Part shown: piece by piece, positions 12,001 to 27,000 of the stretch
Layout of the letters: each line of letters opens with the position of its first letter
Position numbering within the stretch: the first letter of the stretch is position 1
DNA from: Styela clava
Taxonomy: Eukaryota; Chordata; Ascidiacea; Stolidobranchia; Styelidae
Reading direction: 5' to 3'
Assembly (NCBI RefSeq): GCF_964204865.1
Contig: NC_135250.1
Location: 4,154,001-4,218,000, forward strand
DNA length: 64,000 nt
Notes under the pieces: model-generated
What the model saw: only the letters and a program-made list of their open reading frames with translations
What the model was told of the DNA's origin: nothing
Databases searched by the model: none
Translations under genes and position numbers: made by a program

Positions 12001-15000
12001 TCTTACCAATGAAAAGCCTCATGCAAACTCTATGTGCTCAAGATATTGGATGGGACTCTCCGATCCCAACCCGATATGAAGAAATATGGCAAAAATGGGT
12101 TAACGAGCTTCCGGGACTGCAGGAAGTGTCCATTCCCAGATGTTTCAGACCACCAGGATTTAGGACAGACCACATTGAGCTTCATACATTTTGTGATGCC
12201 AGCCAAGTTGGATATGGTGCAGAGAGTTATTTGCGTATGACGTCACAGAATGGTGTTATTCATTGCTCATTTGGTTTGGGAAAATCTCGAGTGACACCCA
12301 GAAAACAGATTACCATCCCAAGATTGGAGCTATGTTCAGCTGTACTCGCAGTGAAGCTCAGTCGATTTGTCCTAAAGGAGTTGGAATACAAAGTCAACAA
12401 TGTTTATTACTGGACAGATTCAACTTCAGTGCTCCAGTATCTATCAAATACATCAGCAAGGTATCATGTTTTTGTAGCTAACCGAGTGGCTCAAATTCAC
12501 AATAGTTCATCGATTAATCAATGGAGACATGTAGACACTAAAAATAACCCTGCAGATGTAGCATCACGAGGATTAAGTCCTAGATGTATCGACAAAGCCA
12601 TTTCTTGGTTTAGCGCGCCAAAATTTCTTTGGCATTCTCAGGAACACTGGCCTAAGCGTCCTGAAGTTTTACCTCAAATTCCTGAAAATGATCCTGAAGT
12701 CAAGACTATAATAAATACGAATGTTAATATGGAAAAGGATAATGTCAAGTCTGTATTGTCTATGCTTATGGAGCGTTACTCAGATTATGGGCGACTTCAA
12801 AGGGCAATTGCTTGGATATTACGTTTCACAAAATTCTGCAAAGCAAAGTATTTGCACAAAGTTAAATTTCAAGATATAGGCAAATTAAGTGTTGATGAGC
12901 TGGATTATGCCACTCATGAAATTCTCAGAATCACCCAGCGTGATGTGTTTTCTAAACAAATGAAGTATCTTGAAATGAATAATATAGAACATAAGGTTCC
13001 AAAGAGTCAACTTCGTAAAGGTCAATGTCAGTCACTTCAGAATTTATGTCCATTTATCGAAGATGATTTGATGAGAATTGGAGGACGTCTTCAACATTCT
13101 TTGCTACCACTTCATAGCAAACATCAAATAATTCTACCTCAAGATCACCATGTGACAAGATTACTCATCAAAAAGTACCATGAGCAAGAGGGACATAGTG
13201 GCACATTACATGTTCTTGCAGTCATTCGAGAACGATACTGGATAATACATGGTCATCTACTGTTCGCTCTTACCTGAGGAAATGTCTTAAATGCCGCATG
13301 CAAAGAGCAAAGGCAAACAAGTTATGGCACCTCTTCCTGCCAGCAGGGTAACCCCAGGTCATCCAGCCTATACATGGACTGGAATAGATTATATGGGGCC
13401 AGTCATAATCAAGCAAGGAAGAAGCACAATAAAGCGATATGTTTGTGTTTTCACATGCATGTCTTCTCGTGCTGTTCATCTCGAAGTTTCACATTCTTTG
13501 GAGACCAATTCGTTTTTAAATGCCTTGGAACGATTTTCAAGTCGTCATATCATGCCAAAGGAGATCTACTGTGACAATGCCTCTACATTTGTTGGGGCCG
13601 AACGAGAACTCAAGGCTGCAATAAAGAGCTGGAACAATGATAAATTACACAACTATATGCTTAATCGTGGTGTCAAGTTCATCCACTCACCTCCACTTGC
13701 TTCCCACCAAGGAGGATGTTGGGAAAGAATTATTCGTACAGTGCGTAAAGTTTTGTATGCACTGGTTGGAGAAAGAGTGCTTGATGATGAAGGCCTACAA
13801 ACGTTTCTGTGCATTGTGGAACGAATCATCAATAATCGTCCTATCACCTCATCCAGTGACGATGCTGCGGATTCTCCCCCTCTAACTCCAAAGATGCTGT
13901 TGACGGGTCAACTTGACTCGTCGCTTTCTCCTGGAGAGTTCAACCGAGCAGATGGATATCGTAAATCCTGGAAACTAGTCCATCGCTTAGCGGATCAATT
14001 TTGGTCACAATAGATCAAGCAATATCTTCCTCAACTTCAGGCCAGACAAAAGTGGCTCCATCCTGAAAGAAACTTCAAAAAGGGCGATTTAGTTCTCGTT
14101 GTAGATGAGAACACCAAGCGAGGCTTATGGCCCAAAGGAATCATCAGGGAGACCTTTCCTGACAGTAATGGTCATGTTAGAAGAGTGCGTGTAGACACTG
14201 CCTCTTCATCTTTCATTCATGATATCAGAAAATTATGCTTCCTAGAAGAATTGTGAAGCATGATTGTAATGACTAAATGTTACAATATATTTAATGGGGC
14301 TTTGCTCTATATGAGCTTTATTGAGGCTATTAAGACAATATGGCTTTTGGTCGCTAAGACATATGCTTATATGTATATATTCATTTTTGTACAATTCCAC
14401 CAATTTGTGGAGTGATGTTTCATGAGTTTCGTTCGATTACTAGTTATGTTTTATGTGATTTATTGATCGTTCTGTTTTGAAATAACTTTCCACAGTCCCG
14501 GTCAAGTTATTGGGGGCGGTATGTAACGATCAATCTTTCCCTTTTTTAAATCATAATATTGTTATGGGTCATTTAACACCTATTATGACGTCACATAGAT
14601 GTCACGTGACAAGAGCCCGCGTTTGACCGACTCAGACTCAAGGTCAGCCCGTTGTTTCAGGTTGCGCTTTGCATTTGGCAGCGCCGTTTTAGCTTAGAAT
14701 ATTTAGGTTTCCGACTTTGCTTTACTGCGGTATAGGTCCATTGATTAGTTAGTAAGCTGCACATTTATTTAGTTTATTGTTAATCAAGCATGTTTGTCCT
14801 ACAGATGTAGACTTGTAGTTGGTAGCCCAAAAAATTCTTTAAATATACGGTATACGGCACACGGAATTAGAATATAATTTACAGTACACCGTATTATCTT
14901 TCGTCACTCAATAAAAGAACTGGATTAATTGGTTTCAAATAAATTTAACACATTGCAAGTTAGTGGCAATCATATTGGACGAAGGAATTTAGGAATACAG

Positions 15001-18000
15001 CCAGCTATATAGTCTACAGGCCGGCCATCTCGGTCGGGACGTATTTGTCGCCTTCAAATATCATCAGGTTAAAGGGCGTCACTTACAAACACTTTATACA
15101 ATAATAATGAAGTTAATATTTTTTCTGTGGACATTTTTTACTTTCATTATTCATTATTCATTTTACATTTCATTCATTGACTTTCATCATTGGTAGACCA
15201 ATGAGTGACTTTGTCCTTCCTATCCATCTTCTTGAGTTTATCATGATTTTTTCAGATTTTCATCTATTGTGAAAAAGCTATGCTCAGAGACTATGGCAGC
15301 ATCTGAGACAATAATTCAAAGTATAGAAGACGAGAGATTGAGTGCGATAGGAGAAGAAGATTCCAACAGTCAACCAAGTAGAAGACATCAATCTGTGTTT
15401 AGTGATGGAGGTTCAACATATGATCATGATGGTTTATATTTCTTAAGTCAGGTGAATGTGGTTAAATTTGGTCGTCAGTTCTCATTAGGAAATTATTTAT
15501 TGGGCCAGAAAAGCACAATGGAAACTTGGTAATATTTTGAAACAAAGTCTGGTAGGAAAGTGTGTTTGAGTCTCATTCACGGCAATATAAAGAGTGATGA
15601 ATTATCAACCAGTGCACTAAACCTCTTTATAATGAGAGTTAGTTTTTTTTTTCATTGCTATAGTTGTTCAGATTAAAGAATTTTACTTGAGACTTTTATT
15701 CTTAAAAATCTTCTTTTCACTCTGACTGGACGCTTTATGATTTATATTTGGACCTCCAGAAGTATGTGCGCCAAGATGGCGCACAACCTGAACACAGTTT
15801 GTGTACCAGGTTAGGGTTCAGGTTGGGTTCATCATTAGGGTTCATCTTGGTGCACATACTTCGGGAGCGCCTTGTATTTTGTAACTTATTTTTAATTATG
15901 CTTTTACAGTCCATATTCGGTAAAGGCCTCATTTATCGATATTATGAGCATAGAGAAAAACAGTTTGTTTCCTATAACTCTATTCAAATTTTTGCTACAG
16001 AAACAATTCCACTTGATAGCCGATGAGATGGACAGTCAAAAACCACTCAATGTGAGGAGAGAGGCTTTGAGAAGATTATGCCAAGTTCCTCCCTCAGATG
16101 TAATGGCGAGTGAGAGTTGGTCTCAGTTGAGAATATCTCTCATGGCTGCTCTAGCGGACAATGACACCCATATCGCGCATGATGCTCTTAGCTTTCATGC
16201 TAAGATGTTTGCAGGTTCTGTAGAAATATTTTCATTGGTAATTAGATAAGTATAAATCCCTATTTATTTAATAGGGTATTGGTGAACAATGAATTAGCCA
16301 CTGTATAAAAAGAAAGTGTATGGTGTATAATGAATACCAATAAATGCACAATGCTTTTAAATGTTATCTTGACTGCCGTGTTTTTTTGCTAATAAATCTA
16401 TCTGGCGAATAAGACGAGGCCATCTTTTAGCGCTGAAATGTTTTTTTTTCATATTACCTCCCAATGTCAGTGCAAAAAAAAAAATTGGGTTAGTTTGTCT
16501 CTCTCTTCACCGCTCTATTTTATTGATTATATTTTATTGCTTTTTCAACAGTCAGTCAGAAATAAATCATGTTTATTTTGGTAGCAAAAACTGTGGTTCA
16601 GAAAACTGCCATATTAGCCGGAAAATACGATATATTCTTGCATTTACCGTACTTTATTTTCTATAAAAGGATTTGTATATCGTATAATATGTAACACACC
16701 TTTTCAGTTTCAAACCACCAAATAATGAAAGAAACGTACACCTGCCTTGCTGAACATCTTCAAACATTATTTACTTCTTCAAAACATGATCATTTACCAA
16801 TGATAGTTGATGGACTGGATTTAACCCAACCTGAAGTTGTTCATATATTGAAAAGGTAGGTATTGTCTTGTTGGGTGGTTCAGCGGTTGGTGAATTCTGC
16901 TAATCATTAGAGACCCGCTTGCTATGAGCAAGAGGATTGCTGTCCACCTCATCATCATTGAGCTTGCAATGGCGAATTGTAAGGATTTTTGTCCCTTATG
17001 GAATAGCAGCTCATTGGATATGTGTGGCTCTTGTGCAGAGTTTTGTTCGGAGTGAACACATACATGGGGTGATGAAAAAAAGATTCATTTAACGGCCAAT
17101 TCAATCAACATTACTATATTTTTGCCATTTTAATATTTGGATAATTTATCATTACCGCCAGCATTGTTTCTTTACTAAGTATTTGATCAAGGCTCAAGGC
17201 AAGGTCTTACAAACCTACTCATAGGTAATAGACCCTCATCACTGATTCATTGGCGCCCAATAAAATGACAAGGGCGCTCCAGAAGTGTGTGTACCAATAT
17301 GGAGGTAACTAATTTTGTTCGCCTACTTTACAGCAAGTTGTGCAAAGCGACTGAAACCTATGGGCAGGGGGTATCTTCACTTGGCTAACACAAACAGTCC
17401 CCGAACTTGTAATAGAACTAAAATAAGAAAAATCGGAATAAAATTATGGCCTAACCTGGTACACACATTACGGGAGTATCAATGTCAAGAGCTACTTAAA
17501 CCATATAAGTAAATTTCAATTTCAATCGACCCCTTTATTTTATAAACCAGAATTCGACTTTTGAACGAGTTCCAACAGCAAGTTCCATCAATATGGGTAC
17601 GCTATCCTGAAAACTTCTTAGAAGCAATCGTTGAAAGTACACTCTCAATTATTGTACTACATCCAAAACCAGGTATAAATTCATTCCACACTGAGGTATA
17701 CAGGTCATCAGTAATGTCTCTTCAAAATTTAAAAAATTTGTTATAAAGTCAAATGAACTGTAAAGTGACTTTTGGGCACTATGCATATCTAATTGTTATT
17801 AGCTGATTATATAAATATGGTCTCTTTGATAGTGAAAAATAATGGTATTTTTGACTTCTTTCTTTTTAAGTGTACACTCAAATACATAAGTGGCTAGCAG
17901 AAAACCTAATGTTGCAATAAATGTAATGATAAAAAATATAGGTAAACTAAGCAATATCAAGTAACCCTGTTTGCTGTCACAAGTTCAATGTTAATTTATT

Positions 18001-21000
18001 TCTTATGTTTTCTCATTCCCAGTTCGGGGTGGAGCTAAAGAGTTAATTTCGCCGTTACATTTCTTTTCTCTCGTTGACACAAAAGCAAATTGGCTGAAGA
18101 AGTGGTTGCATGGGAATTACAGTAGATATGTCGTAATAAAACAAATGCAGCAAGATTTCAGGTAAAATGTGAACAAATAAGATAGAATTCTATATATCCA
18201 ACCTAAGGGGCGAGAAAAGTGATAAGGCGGTATGAATATATGGCGAACTGAGACCACCTACCCTGTTATTACTTATCAATCGTAAGATCGGTAAGTATGT
18301 TGATAGATATTTGTCTGTTTGTTTGTTTGTCTGTCTGTTAGATGCACGCGATATCTCACGAGAGCGAGGTTGAATCTGCTCCAAATTTTGCATGTGCATT
18401 CATCATAGCTCGGATCAGAAGGCTATTGATTTTCGATGAATTATGTCGGATAATTAGTGAGTTATTGATTAATTAGTGATGGGACAAACGGTGTTACTAT
18501 GGAGTAAGAGCGCTGTTTTGGGGGATCCCCTAACCTTCGGTCGATAAGTCTTCGGTCTTATATTCTCGTTAGTATGTTAATCAGTCTATATTTACAGTCA
18601 ACGCAGACTCCAAACTGACTCCAGGTTGAAAATTGTTTTGACTTTGTCAAATTTTGATAGCAAAATCTTTGGCATAGGTAATGCCTCAAATTTACTGTTG
18701 AGAAGTTTTAGACAACTTAATTTTTTTGAATTCTGTTTAGAAAATTTGACACTAAATATTGCCATAAAAATACTGAAATTCGAACTCCTACTTTGGAAAA
18801 TTTAAAATGTCGACTCCTTTTCCTAACTTGACCTCAGATAGTTCAAAAATATGACCCCTGACTCCTGATTCCACAGCCCTGAATTATTAAACTATTATGC
18901 CTTCCATTTCAGTTTCAAAGAGTCTAGTAATCCTCTCACACTGTATTCAATCTTTTGAATCGGCATAGGTAATCACAGATGCAATGCCTGTATGCTCCTG
19001 TTCATAAAACCTAACGCAGTGCACCAAGCTGCTTTCCCTGTATTTTTTATTTTCAATAATCTTCTTGCAGAGTCTTTCTACAAGATGCAGTTGAACATTG
19101 TATCAGTTTCTGTGATAAATGCAGAATAAAACAATCCAACAGTGGAATGACAAACTTGATGAAGAAAATGAAACAACATAAAATAGCTGAAGAAAAACGA
19201 AGGTTTGTAAGTTAATTCAGTAGTGGTTTTAGTATGCTCTGCAATGTTTGGGATTCTCCAATTATTGTCTTTACTCGAATCACGATTTACCAAAGTCTCA
19301 ATGTGACTTGATTCATCTAAATAGAATGACTCTGAGTCTGAGTATCAACCGTCATTGAGACTCGGCGGTGTGGCGCATCGTGCTTAGCGTTTGGATAACG
19401 CGCACTACTGCACTATTACCATGCATGGGTTCGCAGGTTCTAATTTCATTGGGAGGGGATAATTATGTGCGATAGGATTGCTGGACTCCCCGCTGCCGTA
19501 GGATAGATCACGTAACTGCTGACTAACTAACCCCATACCTGTAATAGGCAGGCCATGGCCATAAATTTGCAAATCCTATCCTTAACTCAGTAACTGACTC
19601 AGACTTGAGATTCAGATGACTTGTGACTCAACTTTACCTGCAACTTGAGGACTACTCAAAGCAGGTTGTCTGATATGATGGGAAGTTCTCACAGTATAAT
19701 TATATCGCTATTCGCTATATAGAGTCCAGATCAGCCAGTGATCTAACTTTATAGAATTAAATCTGTTTGCTCACTAATGATTTATCTTGTATATCCTTTG
19801 GACTGCTTCATAGAATTGTCTTTGATTTGTCTTCTTCTGTAAGCTAGAATGTAATGGCTGGTACCTAAATTTTGCTTCTTTTTTTGTGATTTCTGTGCAA
19901 AGCTCAGTGACATCTTGGGGACAACACCCTGTTCCCAATACCCAGTTGGGAATCACTTACTTGCTGTGTTGGAAAATTCTTAATTTTACCCTAGATAATC
20001 ATTTTCATTAGTAAATCATTTTCATTAGTAAATTTTTCACCCTCTAGAAAGAAGTGTTCACCAGCACAACTGGTATTCCTTGCAGCCTGGTTTATGGAGT
20101 TGCCTGTGATTTATCGTTTTAGCAAGCTAGACCATAATGGCCCGTTCCTAAATTTTGCTAATCTTGTTTCTGTGTTTTGCATGCAAAGAGCCTCTGAGGG
20201 TCTCTAACCCCCAATCTGGAACCACATTCTGGTGTTGAAAATTTCTAAATTCCCACTTGATAATCATTTTCATGAGTAAATTATTTGCCTGTCTAGAACG
20301 AAGTATTCACCAGCAGAACTAGAGCATCTCACTTTCATTCATTCATTGTGTGTTCTTGGTCGTTTGCTCCTATATTCACAAGGTCGCGACCTTTTTCCAG
20401 TTCGAACAAGGCAAGGAAAAGAAGTTTCAATCCAGACTCTTGTTATAACATGGATACAGGTGAATTATTTTGATCTAAGACAAAACATAATCAATGGATT
20501 TTTGTTCAAGCCATGATTATCAATTATCATTTCTAAGAGAGGAAGGTTAATGGCACAATTTGATTTTATGATAGACTTCAGTTTATACTTTGCTATTAGT
20601 ACAGATTGGGTAGATGAATGCTAATGAATGGTGGAGAATTCTACAACCTACCAGTGGTTGTGGAAACCTATGGCAGTACTAGTATAAAACAATCTATGTG
20701 ACTAAATAGTTTGAAGCATTATGTTGATCTGCGTTAGAATAGATATAAAATTTCAGGCAAATATTTCGAGTTTGTATACAAATTGGGATTTATGGGAAAA
20801 CTAATTGTTTACATAGATACCAACCCATTGGAACCATGTTTCGGTGGCAAGAAATCCAGAATCAATTTAATTACATACATTTTGTTTAATCAATTATAAA
20901 ATCTCTCTTGAACTTGATTGCTCCATTCATACAGATATTAAATCTTGCAAAACACAAACCGAAATATGACCAGAAGAGTTATGAACCTGCGTTACTCGCT

Positions 21001-24000
21001 GGAAAGGTAAAAAATCACTTTACTGTTCACTATTTTCACTTTATTTTTTGTTTTTGCCCCCTTCCTGACAAGAACTGAAATTTCTGGCATGTGGGCAAGG
21101 TGCTCGACAGGATAGAATCTCATATGCGTTACGCGCTGGAAAGGTAAATGAAAGACATTACTATTCGCTATCATATTCGCTTGTATTTTTTAATTTATTT
21201 CTCGTTTTTGCTCCCTACTTAGTACTTACTGTTTAACAAGAACTGGAATTTCTAGCATAAACCTGGTCACATGTAATGAACTGCTGGTATGGCCAATAGC
21301 TGATAATCTACTATCGACTACGGCAGTGGTTTCCAACTTTTTGTTCGTGCGGCCCCAAATTATCAGGGGAAAAACTCAAACTTACTCGAAAAAAAATGCT
21401 GCTTTTAAATAAAACTCAATTTTTGTGGTCGTTAATGAGTACTTCTGCCTTTTTTAAATTTGTAAACCTAAGGAGTAGTTGCGGTGCACTCTTTGGGAAT
21501 CGCTGGACTAAGGGAAGATTCTATTCAGTAATAGTTATCTATTAAAACAAATATTGTATAATTTTAAAAATGTCCACAACCATCAAGTTTTTGTTCTTAG
21601 TAAGGAGAGAGATGGAAGAGTTCTAAAGGGGAGTGTATCAAAAAATGCTGGACATTTTTACATTTATATTTTTAGATTCTACGAACTCTCTGTAGCTCGA
21701 GTGCATTTGTTGAAAATTGTTTGAACACAGAAATTATCGATGCTCTGTTGTCTCCTGTGAAGTCATGGCTACATGAAGGAATATCAAATCAAGGTTTTTG
21801 TTTTCTGTATTCCTTAATATTTTTGTTATAGCAGAATACAGGCGTTCGAAATTCTGAAATTACGCCTGTTCTTGCAATATACCAACAAAACACGGACTTA
21901 AATTTTTAGTGGCTTAAGTAGACATGACTGTAACGGTACACCAATAGACATCGGTGCATGATCTATTGATGACATGAGCGAACTACAGCCTGCGGGCCAA
22001 ATCCGGCCCATTGAGTAATTCAATCTGGCCCACCTGATGCTGCCACAACCACACTAAAACCAAATTTTGAGCTTTTAGTTGAAATAAGCTCAAGGAACTT
22101 GTTGAGATCAGATTAAATTTAGTCTCGGCACAAGCCACTTTACACTTTTGCTTTTGTAACACTGTAAATTTTGTTTATAAAATGTAACTTTTTACGTCCG
22201 TCAGTCTAGGTGGGCAAAGTTTTTGCCCCTGATCCAAAAATCTTGCTCACCTCTTATCTATTGTGTAACATTCAGGGATTATTCATTTTCATCCTTGTAT
22301 AATTTTCAGATTCAGAAAACCAGGCAAGTGAAGCCACCATGCTTCATATCTCAGAAATACTAGCTTGTCTCACATCCACTGTATCTGGGAGGAATAAACT
22401 AATGTATGGATGCTCCGATAAAACTATCGGCTCCAGGTAAAAGGGTATCTTGAATTCTCACAATATTTTATCCGAATTTGCCTCACAAGTTACAACGTGA
22501 AATCTTGAGACAAAGAGGAAATGGCCCCCCAGAAGTATGTGTACCAATATGGAGGTACTAATTTTGTTCACCTGCTTTACATCAAGTTGTGTAAAGGGAC
22601 TGCAACATATGGGCAGGGGCTATATTTATTTGGCTAACACAGTTAGTCCCCGAACTCGTAATAGAACTAAAATAGGGAAAATCGGAATAAAATTATGGCC
22701 AAATCTGGTACACACACTACGGGAGTACCAAATATTGTATGTGAAATAAAAATATTCTTTTTTACAGAAAGTTCTCAGCTGCCGCTCATGTTGTTGCTGA
22801 ATTCGCACAGAAAGCATTATGTGGCAACTTACCTTCATTATCAAAACGAACCCAGAGTTATCTCGTCACAGGATCGTTTGTATTTGTTTGTCGACAAATG
22901 TACAACACATGTGAAGGACTTGCATTACTACAAGAATATAGATTGCATGAATGCCTTGCAAGAGCATGGAAACAGGTTGGAAGATATTATTTTATTTGTG
23001 CAAAGTCTTCATTCAGTTATGACTATAAGAAGACTAACAAGGAAGCAATACTCTGATACAGTATTGTTCAAACTTATTTCATCACGGCCTGCTTGCCACA
23101 GCCAAATTTTCTCGTTCAGGAACTAAAAAGAGAGCAAAATTCATTAATACAGAAAACATGAAAAAGTAATAACTAATAATAATAACATTATCTTTAATGA
23201 GAACGATGTGCTTGCATATTCTCGCACAAAAGATTGAATATTTTGGTGAAGGTGATTCACAGTACTAGTTCCAAATTCAATAAATATTTAATTTTTTAGT
23301 GTCAGGAAATATTTTTCTGCGCCCCCTATTAAGCCACCCTTGGGTCCGAGCACTCAGTTCGATGAGCGTGCTCTAATATATAAATATGAAGATCGTGCAT
23401 TGGCACTAGTACGGTAATGACTTGAAGCAGCGTTTTCTAGTGAAATCGGCAGTAAAGTGTGATGGAGGAGGTCGACGGAATAAAAAGTGATTCTCTTCAA
23501 TTAAAATGAAATAGCAGAATTTTTCATTTTGTTCATAGATTCATGACAAGCACGGAGAAGTGTCAACGCCAACTGGGTCGGAAGACGGTAACGATTACCA
23601 TGGTAACAATGACATCACCGATATATCTCCAAGCCAATCAATATCTCATAATATGTTGCTATGGGAGGAAAATTTGATCGATAACCTATTGAACTATGCT
23701 GCAACACCAAAGGTATTGTTATTTTTTTGAATATAGTTAGATTCATATGTGGCATAAAAAAATTTGTGAAAAAAGATGTTTTAAATGCCTATCATCTTTC
23801 CCCCGATAATAAGACCTATCCTGAGTTTTAAAAATGATATTCCCCTAGAATAAGGTCTCTATAGCAAGAATTCTTGTAATTCTCTACTTTGTAATTTTGT
23901 TTTTAATAATTAAAAATAAAAGACATGCACCAAAAATAAGCCCCAGTGTTTTTCGAAAGAAAATTAGAGTAAGATCCTGTCTTATTTTCGGGGAAACACA

Positions 24001-27000
24001 GTATGCACCTTGTGTGATAGAGATTAGCATTCTAATTGTTTAGTCGATTTTCCAAATTCCGAGATTCTAGGTTGAGTTTACAGTGTAGTTTCAACTCAAG
24101 CCCATATTTTCACTCCGAGCATTCAAAAGAGGGCTAGCCACATGAGGGCTACCACAACACATCCTACGTAAACTTTTCGGATTCAGTTTTAGTAGCTTCG
24201 ATAGTTACCTGTCTTCAACAGAACATAATTTCTTGGAAATACCGTACATGCACCGAACAACATTTTTGCTGTTCTCCAAATAGTAGAAGGATAAGTAGTT
24301 AGTCACTGAGATAGTTTGACAATCGCATATACCAATAGCAAGTATGCTACTATTTGTGGTGACTTGGAACTAAAAAGAATAATACTGCCAAAAGATATTT
24401 GATGCAACACACAGGAACTCCTCAATATATAGAGTCTCCATTGATATATTTTATAAAGTATTTTCCAAAAACCAATTGCAGGGAATCATCAATACAGAAT
24501 TTTTTTTTATATTAAAAATTACTGAAGGATAAACATCTCTTGGCATTTTTCTATTGTGGTTTGTTTGCATATTTACTCAAATAACCATTTTAGGATACCA
24601 TTTGTGGTGTGTATACATAGTGCTATTTTCTTTTTCAGGGACTCCTGCTTTTGCAACAAACTGGAGCAATCAATGAATGCGTCTCATACATGTATACAAG
24701 ATATAGGAAGAAGTTACAGGTTTTTAACATAATCTATATTGATTCTGTAGCTATTGGCACTCCATTGGTCAACGTACCTTTGCTCAGGAATTAGTCTTCT
24801 TTCTTTCCGAGTGTGGCCTTGCTTTAAGCTAATTTTCTAAAAACGGTAACTATACAGTTGCATTAAATTCAGTACAGTCCCAGTAGTTCTAGGCCACTTA
24901 TCTTCTGAATGAGTGTGTGGGCAATTCTCTTGGTTAGATTGGTATATTTTTCAGGTTAGCAAATGTGAAAAATTTGGATATGGTGTAATGGTGACACAAG
25001 TTGCGGCAACAGCTCCAGGAATTGTCGGTAAGTTAGCTTAAATAACGAAAAATTCATATTTAGATATATTTTTATATAGTTTAGCCCCCTGTGATTATGA
25101 CACTCTGGTCTGGTTTTAGATTGATTTTGTTTGTAGGAATAGGTCTTGTATAGTTGTACATATATATAGTGACTTTTATTTTCTATTCTTTGACCCGATG
25201 AAGATTTGAATAGACATTCAAAACTATATTGCGGACAGTTTGCACATCATGCTATGCTAAATAATCACTAGATATATGCCGGGCATTCGAACCATTGATT
25301 ACAATAGTTTGACACAAGTTATATTCTTGTTGGCAATGATTTTGCTTGGGGAAGTTACTGGACCGTTTGTCTTTCAGTGTGGTTCAGATATTCGCTTTGC
25401 TTTTCTACCATCCATGATATGAAAGATTTACTTGGCCAGCTATTCCTATACTCAGCCTAGCCTAGTAACCAAATGAGAAGCCGAATTTTACCATTAGTTT
25501 AAACCATCCTTAGAGTCTGTTATTAGGAAATCCTATGCAGATATAGAGTTTATTGAAAAACATTTTTCCCATTCTGTTCCAGCTCTCCAACTTGCTGGGT
25601 TTGAGAAGGCATTGGTACATGAACTATGGGCTGGACTTGAATGTGCTTCGGATGAAATAAGAATGACCGCACCTCCACCACACCCCATATCACCGATTGA
25701 TAAATCTGTTCATAAGGTATTGTCTCATTTATAAACTGTGAAGATAGATTAGAACCTTTACACAAAACATGGCTCTGTTGAAAAATGGCAGTTTTCATAC
25801 CAAGGTACTGATTTGGGCGCTCCAGAAGTATGTGTACCAATATGGAGATAACTAATCTTGTTCGCCTACTTTACATCAAGTTGTGTATAGCGGGGGTCGG
25901 CAACCTTTTGTCGCTCGCGGGCCAAAATAAGGGTTGCAAGTTATTGGCGGGCCGCACATATTTTTAGAAAGTTGAAAACAGAACGGATGATACTTTATAT
26001 AATAAAAATCAAGCAGTGACATTGCATTGCATCTCAAAAAATTCCATTTGAATATTTTCGGAACCATTTGCACTTAGCATCAACTTTTCTGTGTTTTGTT
26101 GTTATTTGTCTAATTATAATTAAAATATAGGCTAATTAAACGAGTAATTGTGAGTTTTATCCCTGTTGGATTATAATATAATTTAGTCTACACGCGTCTC
26201 GCAATAAATTCTGTTATGTAAAGAATATAATCATCAAAATAGCTGTTTTGTTGCTATAATTCAGTGAAGCGTCGCGGGCCGGATCCAGGGCCGAAGGTTG
26301 CCGACCCCTGGTGTAAAGAGACTGAAACTTATGGGCAGGAGATATATTCACTTGGGTAACTCAGACAGTGCTCGAACTCACTACGGGAGTACCCTAATTT
26401 TTGCCTATCTGAGTTAAAAAGCAACATTTTTGACAGTATAATTTTCCAATATTTTAGAGCAAAATATTTTTCACTGAGCATATTTCAACAATATTTTTCT
26501 ATTTTTAGTGTTTCATTGGGCTTGTGAATATTCTGAGTTCTTATGATGCCGTGTTTCACATATTTCATCACCAGACTTTACCAAATAAACCGTCGTATAG
26601 TTTCAGAGAAGTTCCAGATTCTGTATTGGTGAGTATTTAAAAAAATCAAAATTTAAGTATAGTCGATGGCCAAGTGGTTAAAACATTAGGTTTTACTAGG
26701 TTGGCATCGCTTATTAAAAGCCGCAGGTTCAAATCTCATGCCCACCACATCACCTACAGCTTGTCTTACAGAAAATATGATATCTGCTCAGCCTATGGCA
26801 AGCAATTATCTTACTGTCCTTATGAATTACTATATGTTGTTGGGGAGAATGCATTCAAAGCAAAGGCTTGCACTCACTCAGAAGTAAAGAGATTTCTATT
26901 CGAAAAAATTTGCAGGCGATTACCCAAATGCCATTACGTAGTAAATATTTAAACACATTCATTGATTGTTACAGAAAGTGTTTGACCGACTTGTGATGAT

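Larger units (their letters stand above)
7714..15087 (+). mobile_element. BEL/Pao LTR retrotransposon inserted in TBC1D32 intron 2
   Basis: Two 566-bp LTRs (7714-8279, 14522-15087) flank a gag-pol region in the same orientation as the host gene. The element is bounded by the 5-bp target duplication AACAC (7709-7713, 15088-15092). LTR ends are TGTAA...TTACA. Comparing the LTRs by eye I find one difference, G at 7943 against A at 14751, so the insertion is young. Order gag, protease, reverse transcriptase, RNase H, integrase, and the Pao-type sequence motifs place it in BEL/Pao. There is no envelope-like ORF between integrase and the 3' LTR. The integrase region is broken (see separate entry). 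A purine-rich stretch (TTGGGGGCGG) just before the 3' LTR may be the polypurine tract. I could not identify the primer-binding site. Confidence 0.95.

Noticed and set aside
17315-17512. Small ORF similar to another at 22537-22749
   Set aside because: Both lie within copies of the same MITE; the shared peptide is the translated element, not a gene family.
22695-23126. 143-codon ORF over TBC1D32 exon 13
   Set aside because: It runs through the exon in a different frame; the frame that joins exons 12 and 14 gives the conserved protein.
26660-26740. Possible tRNA-Ser or tRNA-Leu gene
   Set aside because: A and B boxes are present but the arms do not pair well and a SINE-like body follows.
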